DNA of 64,000 bases. Origin: Gammaproteobacteria bacterium BRH_c0. GTDB lineage: Bacteria; Pseudomonadota; Gammaproteobacteria; Pseudomonadales; Porticoccaceae. The position numbers were made by a program, and so were the translations under genes. The notes below the pieces were generated by a model. That model had not been told where the DNA came from. It did no database searches and worked only from the letters and a program-made list of their open reading frames with translations. The DNA is taken from positions 28,244 through 92,243 of the forward strand of contig LADM01000097.1 in assembly GCA_000961645.1 (NCBI GenBank). The letters run 5' to 3'. This document shows positions 1 to 7,064 of this stretch, in pieces. Each line of letters starts with the position of its first letter. Positions within the stretch are counted from its first letter, which is position 1.

Positions 1-96
1 TCCAACCTGCAAGGCATTGCCGCAACAATCCAGTATCCCACCACCTTTGGTCCGGATTTGGAGCGCTGGAGGCCTTTTGAGCCACTGCTCGGCTGA
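1..96 (+). CDS. C-terminal end of a SnoaL-like twin-domain protein (partial)
   Basis: The first 31 codons of the window, in frame 1 and ending in TGA, encode a tail that closely matches the C-terminus of the next two genes: S-N-L-Q-G-I-A near the start and L-E-R-W-R-P-F near the end. It is therefore the 3' end of a further member of the tandem family that continues downstream; the rest lies outside the window. Sixty-three bases separate it from the next member. Function is as uncertain as for the complete copies. Confidence 0.85.
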   Translation, partial: SNLQGIAATIQYPTTFGPDLERWRPFEPLLG

Positions 97-159
97 CGTC
101 GGTACGAGCAAAATCAATCCTAAATCACATCAACAGACAGGTGATACTCGAGGTAGCGC

Positions 160-1407
160 ATGGATATGAAAAGACGTGAATTTATGGTTGCAGCGGCAGC
201 ACTTGCCACTGCCGTGGGCGTCGATCAAGAAGTGTTAGCCGGGTCTGATGCCAGCGGCGGGGTGGCAGGGGGAGATGCGGCCAAGAACAAACATCTTGTG
301 CGCGAACGCCGCAACGCCTCTCAGATGCACGCCCTGCCGAGCGCCTTACCCGGAGCGGGGCCGTTTGAGATACAGACTCCTCTAGGCGGCTTGACCCCGA
401 AAATTTTGCTGACAGCTGTTGATTCCCCCGCCAAAAGTGCGGATCCCAAAGACTTTATGGCCATTGCTTCGGGGTTTCCGTCCCAGGCCTTGGGGCCTAC
501 CTTCCTCTCTTATGGCCCTATGTTTGCCGATGGCGATATTGTCTTCGAGGAATGGGAGTCCTTTATCTACGGCGCCAACGGCACGCTCTATAACAACCAG
601 TATTGCTGGTTGCTGCGTGTCGAAGGGGATGATGTGGTGGAAATGCGTGAATACAACGATAGTCAACATGCCGCACTTATTTTCGGACCTTTGGGAAAGT
701 GGCCGGAGCTGACACCATCTACCAGTCCGCGGCGCCGCAGCCGCAAAGGTTTGCCGGTGCAGCCGCTGGCCGAAGACCAGCTGGAGACCGTGTTCGAGGT
801 GGTGGATGAATTTCAACTTGATCCGCGTCTGCTCTGCGATGTTGTCCCCGTCGCTGGCCCTGCGCCAACGAAATTGGCCGCTGGTCCGGATGGTCATCGG
901 GAACTGATCCAGGCCCTGCGCCGCGCCAAGGCTGCTGGTGACCAAGCGCTTATCAACCGCTTTTATAGCAAGGGCTTTCGCCACTTTATCGGCGGTGAGT
1001 ACCCCTTTGGCTGGGACCATCTGCCCCTGGAGGAAATTTATGCACCACTGGTCAAGCACATTGCCTCGCCGCTGAGGGTGCGCTATGGGCCGATTTATGT
1101 GGACGGCAATCGGGTTATGGAGGAAATGGACAGCTTTGCAATGCTGGATGACGGCACTGTCTACAATAACTGGCACTGTTTCGTCCACGAGATCAGCGAT
1201 GGCAGGATTGTGCAGACACGGGAGTATCACGATTCCCGCCATGTGTGGGTGCTGCTGGGTCGGTGGGCGGACTGGGGTGCCACCCCGGTACAGCACCGCT
1301 CGATACCGAGACGTTCAAACCTGCAAGGCATCGCGATGACCACTCAGACACCGACAATGTTCCTCGATTTGGAGCGCTGGCAGTCTTTCGCACCGTTGAA
1401 GAGTTGA
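160..1407 (+). CDS. Tat-exported protein with two SnoaL/NTF2-like domains, copy 1
   Basis: A 415-residue protein beginning with a twin-arginine-type signal (KRREFM followed by an Ala-rich hydrophobic stretch, residues 4-20), so probably exported folded. Two related SnoaL-like halves can be seen, each with a YGPM/I...E-W/M...G-T-x-Y-N-N...REY-D pattern, at about residues 108-182 and 263-371. SnoaL/NTF2 folds include polyketide cyclases, epoxide hydrolases and many small-molecule-binding proteins; the substrate cannot be read from the sequence. GAGG lies 6 nt before the ATG. It sits in a tandem series with 1-96, 1480-2754 and 3772-5064, probably one transcript with its neighbours. The fold assignment is good, the function unknown. 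Confidence 0.8.
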   Translation: MDMKRREFMVAAAALATAVGVDQEVLAGSDASGGVAGGDAAKNKHLVRERRNASQMHALPSALPGAGPFEIQTPLGGLTPKILLTAVDSPAKSADPKDFMAIASGFPSQALGPTFLSYGPMFADGDIVFEEWESFIYGANGTLYNNQYCWLLRVEGDDVVEMREYNDSQHAALIFGPLGKWPELTPSTSPRRRSRKGLPVQPLAEDQLETVFEVVDEFQLDPRLLCDVVPVAGPAPTKLAAGPDGHRELIQALRRAKAAGDQALINRFYSKGFRHFIGGEYPFGWDHLPLEEIYAPLVKHIASPLRVRYGPIYVDGNRVMEEMDSFAMLDDGTVYNNWHCFVHEISDGRIVQTREYHDSRHVWVLLGRWADWGATPVQHRSIPRRSNLQGIAMTTQTPTMFLDLERWQSFAPLKS

Positions 1408-1479
1408 GAGCCTGTAAAGTCAAGAACAATCATCTAAAGCAATCTACCTTGCAGAACCGCATCATCAAGGAGAGCGAGC

Positions 1480-2754
1480 ATGGGCAACAATTGGAAAAGA
1501 CGGGACGTATTCAGAATGGGTAGCGCTGCGGCATTGGCGGCTGTGCTCGGGGTTGAACGCAGTGCGGCCTCCCCGGCTACGGTTGACAAAGTGAAAGAAG
1601 AGGGAAGCGCAGAAAAAAACAAGCGGTTGCTGCGTCAGCAGCGGGCAGCATCGCAGATGTTTGCGCTGCCAAGTGCCATCCCGGGGGAAGAAGACAAATT
1701 CAATCTCAGGAATTTGACCCCGCTGGTTGGATTTTCACCAAAAGTCATTATGGTTTCCAACGACTCGCCCCTCACCCCCGATGACACGCCCGAAGATTTC
1801 ATGGTCCGCGCATCAGGCTTTCCCTCCCAGGCACTGGGTCCGACTTTCCTCTCCTATGGCCCGATGCTGGCCGAGGGGGATTTGGTGGTCGAGGAGTGGG
1901 AATCACAAATCTATGGCGCCAATGGCACGGTCTACAATAATCAGTATCTGTGGATACTACGTTTTGAAAATGACACAGTGGTTGAAATGCATGAGTACAA
2001 CGACACCCAGCACGCGGCGCTTATTTTCGGCCCTTTGGGGAAATGGCCGCAACTCAAGCCGCCGACAAATCCCAGACGCAGGAACCACCATGGAGAGAAC
2101 AAGGGCGCGGCGCTGCCAGCGACCGAACTGGAGGCAGTCTTCGATATAGTGGACGAATTCGAGCTTGATCCCCGGATGCTGTGCGATGTGATTCCCTCGG
2201 CATCCGCCCCGGCCATGCAAGGCCAGCCTGGCGCCGAGGGTAATAAGGCGCTGGTGCGTGCCCTACGACGTGCTCGTGCCGCCGGTGACTTGGCCCTAGT
2301 CAACAGCTTCTACGCCAAGGGGTTCCGGCACTTTATCAGCGGTGAATGGCCCTTCGGTTGGGACCATCTGCCAATCGAAGAAATCTACGCCCCGCTCGTC
2401 AAGCACCTGGCTTCGCCATTAACAGTGCGATACGGACCAATGATTGCCGACGAGACCCGTGTTTTCGAACAGATGGACAGCTTCGCCCGCCTCGATGACG
2501 GTACGGTTTATAACAATTGGCACGCCTATGTCCACGAGATTCGCGAGGGCAAGATCGTACAGACCCGGGAGTACCATGATCCACTCCATTTGTGGGTGGT
2601 GCTGGGCCGCTGGGCGCCTTGGGCCGACAAGCCGGTTGTGCCGGGTGCGACGCCGCGGCGCTCAAACCTTCAGGGGATCGCCACCACTATCCAATACCCG
2701 ACGATGTTCCTTGATCTGGAGCGGTGGCGACCGTTCAAGCCGTCTGGCAACTGA
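1480..2754 (+). CDS. Tat-exported protein with two SnoaL/NTF2-like domains, copy 2
   Basis: A 424-residue paralogue of the preceding gene with the same plan: an N-terminal signal with a KRRDVF motif (a looser Tat consensus), a linker, then two SnoaL-like halves that repeat the YGPM...G-T-V-Y-N-N...EY-D pattern. The tail again carries S-N-L-Q-G-I-A and L-E-R-W. The start is supported by AAGGAGAG a few bases upstream. It lies 72 nt after copy 1 and is clearly closer to copy 1 than to copy 3, so copies 1 and 2 look like the more recent duplication. Biochemical role unknown. Confidence 0.8.
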   Translation: MGNNWKRRDVFRMGSAAALAAVLGVERSAASPATVDKVKEEGSAEKNKRLLRQQRAASQMFALPSAIPGEEDKFNLRNLTPLVGFSPKVIMVSNDSPLTPDDTPEDFMVRASGFPSQALGPTFLSYGPMLAEGDLVVEEWESQIYGANGTVYNNQYLWILRFENDTVVEMHEYNDTQHAALIFGPLGKWPQLKPPTNPRRRNHHGENKGAALPATELEAVFDIVDEFELDPRMLCDVIPSASAPAMQGQPGAEGNKALVRALRRARAAGDLALVNSFYAKGFRHFISGEWPFGWDHLPIEEIYAPLVKHLASPLTVRYGPMIADETRVFEQMDSFARLDDGTVYNNWHAYVHEIREGKIVQTREYHDPLHLWVVLGRWAPWADKPVVPGATPRRSNLQGIATTIQYPTMFLDLERWRPFKPSGN

Positions 2755-2893
2755 CCTTGGATGAAATGCGGTACATTATGAGTACCAGCTTTCTTGAAAT
2801 AGAGGAGAGGTTAAGAGGGCAGTACTATCTGTGAACGTCACCAACGTGCTGTAGAAATGCTATTTTAAGCACTGTCTGGAAAGGCTCACGACG

Positions 2894-3580
2894 GTGATAG
2901 GTCTTTTTTCCCTCTTTGCGGAGGATGCGTATAGTAGCTACTTACACCTGTCTGTAACCGACACGGTGCATCGGAATGAATCCATCGGCGATACCATCGC
3001 GAGAGCCTTCTTCGGCCCTGACTTTGACTTGTTGACGGATTTCGATTTCAACAACCAGGCGCAGGTCGATCATTACTGGGATATGGCCAAAAAGCTGGAT
3101 TACGGTGATGCATTCAGCACCGATCTGTCGGCTGTGCAGAAAGCGGGTGGTAAAGTCATTTTCTGGAACGGTGTGAGCGCACCCTGCTGTCTGGATCAGG
3201 ACTTGCTCAAGTACTACACAACGGCGGCTGAGAGCGTGGGTGGACTGCCCGCTTTCAGGAAATTTGCCAGTTTCTATAAGGTTCCGGCTATCGGACACTG
3301 TGGCGGCGGAACAGACCCGGTGGACCATGCCGACAGGCTCTTTGAACGTTTGATGGCGTGGGTAGAGCAAGGTAAGGAGCCGGGAGCCATCGTTGCCCAT
3401 CGGGGCAGTGGGGCTTCCTCGGTGTTTGCTGATCCGCTAAAAGGCACCGTTGCCGGTGTTGCTGTCCCAGCGCCGGTAGGCGATGCCCGCGACTTCCTGT
3501 TGTGCCCTTACCCGACCATCGCCAAATTTAAGGACAACGGTGGTGACGTCAACGATGCCGCCAACTGGGAGTGTAAATAG
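2894..3580 (+). pseudogene. C-terminal fragment of a tannase/feruloyl esterase family protein
   Basis: An open frame of 228 codons from a GTG matches only the C-terminal part of the tannase/feruloyl esterase family: a GGKVIFWNG strand, the GHCGGG stretch that contains the catalytic His next to a Cys, and a terminal LCPYP...DAANWEC block with a Cys of the family's disulfide set. Family members are normally about 500-600 residues with a signal peptide and a nucleophile Ser in a GCSxGG motif; all of that is absent here and nothing resembling it is seen in the 140 bases upstream. I read it as an N-terminally deleted remnant lying between two members of the SnoaL array. A short functional domain is possible but unlikely. 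Confidence 0.7.
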
Positions 3581-3771
3581 CAGGCCCGCTCCACAAGGGC
3601 CGATACTTTTATGGGGATGTTATGAATAAAGCACGCATGTCGCTTACTTATAACTCGAAGTCGTACCACTATAGAAATGCTGTAAGAGTGTGAATTGTAG
3701 TTGCTCATGTTGGAGAACGAACAAGGCTATTACAGGTTGAGTCGGTTGAATAATCAGAAGGAAGCGAGGAT

Positions 3772-5064
3772 ATGTCTTTTTCACGGAGAAGTTTTATCGG
3801 CCATTCAGTGGCAGGCCTTGCAGGGCTTGCCGTATCCGCTGCATCGCAATCCGCAAGCAGCGCGGCTGCCCCGAGTGGTGGGTTTAATGGCAGCGAAGAT
3901 GCTACAGGCAATTGCGCTGGAGACGTGGCAAACATGTCGCCAACCGAACGCAACAAGTGGCTGTTACGCTCACGCTACCGCGCTATCCAGCGCCAGGTGG
4001 TGCCGCCAACCCTGCCTGGCGAGGTTGATCCACCACCGATCCACAAGGCGGAGGGAAATACGGTCATATCCTGTCAGGATCCCCCCGGTGGTGTGGATGA
4101 TCCGGCAAAAGTGATCCCGGCTATTGCCGGTTGGCACATGCAGAGCACCGCACCCAGCCTGACATCCTACGGGCCGATGATCGCCGAAGGGGATTATGTG
4201 GTGGAAGAGTGGGAGACGTTTTTCCACGGTCTTGATGGCACCATGTACAGCAATCAGTACTGTTGGATCAAACAGTTCAAGGACGGCAAGGAGGTGCAAA
4301 TTCGCGAATATATCGACAGCCATCATGCCTTTGTTGTTCTCGGTCTCCACGCACCCTGGAAAGATTTGCCGCCGCCTACGGCGCCACGCCGTCACTGGCG
4401 GCCTGCCGCCCCGTCTGCCAGTGCGCCGCCGCTCACAGAGATGGAAACAGTATTCCCCATTCGCAAGGAGTTTGCCCTGGCCCCCGCCTTGCTTCGGGAC
4501 ATGACGCCGACAGCCAATGCAGCGGAAAAATTTCCGGACACGCCTGAAGGCAATAAAGCCATTGTTGCCGCCATGCGCGATGCGCAGGCCAAAGGTGATG
4601 CAAAGGCAGTGGCGAGTTACCTTGGCCACGGTTACCGGCATTTTATTGCCGGCGAAGGCCCCTTCGGCTGGGAGCGCTTGCCGCTGGAGGAACTCTATGC
4701 CCCTCTGGTTGAGCATCTCGATGGTGATATCACCGTGCGCGTGAGTGAGATGGTGGCGGAGGGCGGTTCCGTCTTTGAGGAAATGGATGTACTGGCCCGC
4801 CTCGATGACGGCACGGTGTATAACAACTGGCACTGCTTTATCCATGAGGTACGCAATGGCCAGATCGTGCAAACCCGGGAATACATGGATACCCACCATT
4901 TCTGGGTAGTGTTCGCCCGCTGGGCTGAGTGGGGGAAAACTCCGGTGTCACCCATGCGCCAGGCGCGGCGCTCCAATTTGCCTTATATCACCGAAACCAT
5001 CCAGGCCAGAAATCCGTTCCTCAAGCTCGATAGATGGGAGCAACTACCGCCGGCAAAAATATAA
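3772..5064 (+). CDS. Tat-exported protein with two SnoaL/NTF2-like domains, copy 3
   Basis: A 430-residue member of the same family with the clearest Tat motif of the set (SRRSFIG, residues 4-10, then an Ala/Gly-rich hydrophobic stretch). Both SnoaL-like halves are present, again with YGPM, T-M/V-Y-N/S-N and REY-D signatures. It diverges more from copies 1 and 2 and is separated from them by the tannase fragment. The gene ends 300 nt before an ECF sigma gene, so it may be the last gene of its transcript. Substrate and reaction unknown; the repeated retention of two complete halves argues for real function. Confidence 0.8.
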   Translation: MSFSRRSFIGHSVAGLAGLAVSAASQSASSAAAPSGGFNGSEDATGNCAGDVANMSPTERNKWLLRSRYRAIQRQVVPPTLPGEVDPPPIHKAEGNTVISCQDPPGGVDDPAKVIPAIAGWHMQSTAPSLTSYGPMIAEGDYVVEEWETFFHGLDGTMYSNQYCWIKQFKDGKEVQIREYIDSHHAFVVLGLHAPWKDLPPPTAPRRHWRPAAPSASAPPLTEMETVFPIRKEFALAPALLRDMTPTANAAEKFPDTPEGNKAIVAAMRDAQAKGDAKAVASYLGHGYRHFIAGEGPFGWERLPLEELYAPLVEHLDGDITVRVSEMVAEGGSVFEEMDVLARLDDGTVYNNWHCFIHEVRNGQIVQTREYMDTHHFWVVFARWAEWGKTPVSPMRQARRSNLPYITETIQARNPFLKLDRWEQLPPAKI

Positions 5065-5364
5065 CACCAGCAAGCCCTTGAGGCAGGGGGTAGCGGTCAG
5101 CAAATACTGCTCCTGTGTGGAAAATCTCCTGTGAAAACTAGCAACAAAGCAGCAGCGGATCTGGAAATGGGGATGCCTGTCTCTTCAGGTATGAGACATC
5201 ATAAGTTATTGTCAGGTGACGTTGCTGAACAAGCCATATAGAAGATGTAAGAATTTCAAAGCAATTCTCCACTGGGCACAAAAGCCTGTCCAGCTGTTTT
5301 TACCATGTAGTAAATGCTAGAGTTCAACGGCTACTATAATCATAAAGAACAGTCCGGTGAGCTT
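5065..5364. other. intergenic stretch upstream of the first ECF sigma gene
   Basis: No open frame or RNA gene is recognised here. It presumably carries the end of the SnoaL transcript and the promoter of the sigma/anti-sigma pair. An upstream in-frame ATG exists at 5314, but the ATG at 5365, preceded by GGTGAG, fits the usual N-terminal length of the family better. Confidence 0.4.
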
Positions 5365-5892
5365 ATGGATTTTGAGGATCAACGTCTGCATACGCGCCTC
5401 AAGCGCTATCTCTTCCGCCTGCTGAAAAGGCAGGAGGATGTCGAAGACGTAGTTCAGGAGTCATTTCTGAAAGTGTTGGAAGCGGCTTCAAAGGGGGACA
5501 TCCACTACCCCAAAGCCTACTTGTACCGCACTGCGCGCAATCTGGCGCTGAATAGCCTGACAAAAAAGTCCACCCAACTGACAGATTCTCTTGAGGATTT
5601 ACTCACCCCGGATGTCTTAGTAATGAGTGGGCTGCTGGAAGATGATCTTGAGATACAGCAGCGCTTTGAATCTTTTTGTCGTGCGGTGCTGACTTTGCCC
5701 GAGACGACTCGCAAGGTGCTATTGTTGAGAAAAGTGAATGGCCTTTCACGAAAAGAAGTGGCCGAAGAGCTTGAAATTAGTATCAGCTCTGTTGAAAAGC
5801 ATTTAGCCAAGGCGCTGGATAGCTGCATCCGATATATGGACATCTGCGGATACCCGCTTGAGGTCAGGCAGCAGGTACGGAAGGAACGATGA
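5365..5892 (+). CDS. ECF-family RNA polymerase sigma factor (FecI-like), locus 1
   Basis: A 175-residue sigma-70 family protein of the extracytoplasmic-function class. Region 2 is visible as DVEDVVQESFLKV...YLYRTARNLA and region 4 as LPETTRKVLLLRKVNGLSRKEVAEEL with a helix-turn-helix (ISISSVEKHL). It should direct polymerase to the receptor/esterase genes downstream when released by its FecR partner. The stop overlaps the next start by 4 nt (ATGA), the usual coupling of sigma and anti-sigma genes. An ATG 51 nt upstream is also in frame; I chose 5365 because of the GGTGAG ahead of it. Family assignment is firm, target promoters are inferred from context. Confidence 0.9.
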   Translation: MDFEDQRLHTRLKRYLFRLLKRQEDVEDVVQESFLKVLEAASKGDIHYPKAYLYRTARNLALNSLTKKSTQLTDSLEDLLTPDVLVMSGLLEDDLEIQQRFESFCRAVLTLPETTRKVLLLRKVNGLSRKEVAEELEISISSVEKHLAKALDSCIRYMDICGYPLEVRQQVRKER

Positions 5893-6980
5893 AAAACGTA
5901 GTGCAATTCCCGGAAAAAGAAACTCTTCAGGACAAGGCCATTCAGTGGCTGGTCAAAATGGAGGATGGCGATTGGACCGAGCAGGATAAGGCCCAATTCC
6001 TTGCCTGGCTCGATAAAGATCCACGTCATCGGGAAGCCTTTGTCGGAGTGGCGAGGTTCTGGGGCGAATTGGAAGCGATAACAGTATTGGCTGACTTGAT
6101 GCCCGAAGAAAAACGCCAGCCGGTTACGAGTCAGGGCAAGAGGTTCAGTCCACCACCCACTTGGTTCAGTCCATGGGGCAAGGCTTGGGCGGCAAGTATA
6201 GTGCTGGCTGCCATTTTGTGTGTTGGAGTCTTGCCCGTTATGCTCAAGCAGGCCCCTGTGGATTCTGCCAGTGTAGCAGTTGAATCCGCTGATGTGATCT
6301 ACGAAACCCGATTGGGAGAGCAGACCAGAGCGGTATTGAATGATGGCTCTATCATGACACTCAATACATCATCGCAGGCAGTTGTTGATTTTGATGAAAA
6401 TGAGAGAAGGGTCTATCTGGAAAGTGGAGAAGCACTATTCGAGGTCGCAAAAAACAAGAATCGTCCATTTCGTGTGTATGCCGCAAACGGCAGAATTACC
6501 GCAGTGGGCACCGCGTTCAGCGTAAGAATCGATAAAGGCCGTGTCGATGTTGCCGTTTCGGAGGGAACTGTCGAAGTGGCTACAGGGCTTGAAATAGCCA
6601 GCAAAGCAAAGGCGCAGCCTGCATCCAGCGTAGTGCTAAAGGAAAGGGGGGTAGTCAATTATCGTGATTCCATAGAGCATGTTGAGTATATTGACATCGA
6701 GAAAATTGAGCACAAGCTGGCATGGAAAACCGGCAAAATTGCCTTCAAGGGCGAAACCCTTGAGCATGTAATCGCCGAGACTAACCGTTATACGCAACAA
6801 AAACTCGAAATTGCCGATCCATCCATAGCGCAAGTGCGCATCGGAGGCTATTTTGATGTCGGTGATATGGATCAGCTGCTAACCCTCTTCAAGGGTAGTT
6901 TTGGCATAGAAGTCGTTCACACCAAGGATAATGTGCTTTACCTCGCCTCCACAGCTAGCCTTCCAAAAAGCGATCATTGA
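5889..6980 (+). CDS. FecR-family anti-sigma/signal-transducing membrane protein, locus 1
   Basis: A 363-residue inner-membrane protein with a cytoplasmic DUF4880-type N-terminus (about residues 10-55, with W-x-x-x-x-D...FLAWLDKDPRHREAF), one transmembrane helix near residues 100-120, a periplasmic FecR domain (YETRLGEQ...LNDGS...LNTSS...V-Y-L-ESGEA-FEV, about 145-235) and a C-terminal DUF4974-like segment with KIAFKGETLEHVIAETNRY. In this system FecR senses the substrate-loaded receptor through the receptor's STN domain and frees the sigma factor. The next gene is an STN-type receptor, as expected for a three-part surface-signalling unit. Confidence 0.9.
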   Translation: MKNVVQFPEKETLQDKAIQWLVKMEDGDWTEQDKAQFLAWLDKDPRHREAFVGVARFWGELEAITVLADLMPEEKRQPVTSQGKRFSPPPTWFSPWGKAWAASIVLAAILCVGVLPVMLKQAPVDSASVAVESADVIYETRLGEQTRAVLNDGSIMTLNTSSQAVVDFDENERRVYLESGEALFEVAKNKNRPFRVYAANGRITAVGTAFSVRIDKGRVDVAVSEGTVEVATGLEIASKAKAQPASSVVLKERGVVNYRDSIEHVEYIDIEKIEHKLAWKTGKIAFKGETLEHVIAETNRYTQQKLEIADPSIAQVRIGGYFDVGDMDQLLTLFKGSFGIEVVHTKDNVLYLASTASLPKSDH

Positions 6981-7064
6981 TGGCCGGAGTCACCACGCTG
7001 ATCGGCACAAGACATGCTGAATTACCTATTCCAATAAAAAACTGAAATTCCTATGAGGGTTTTT

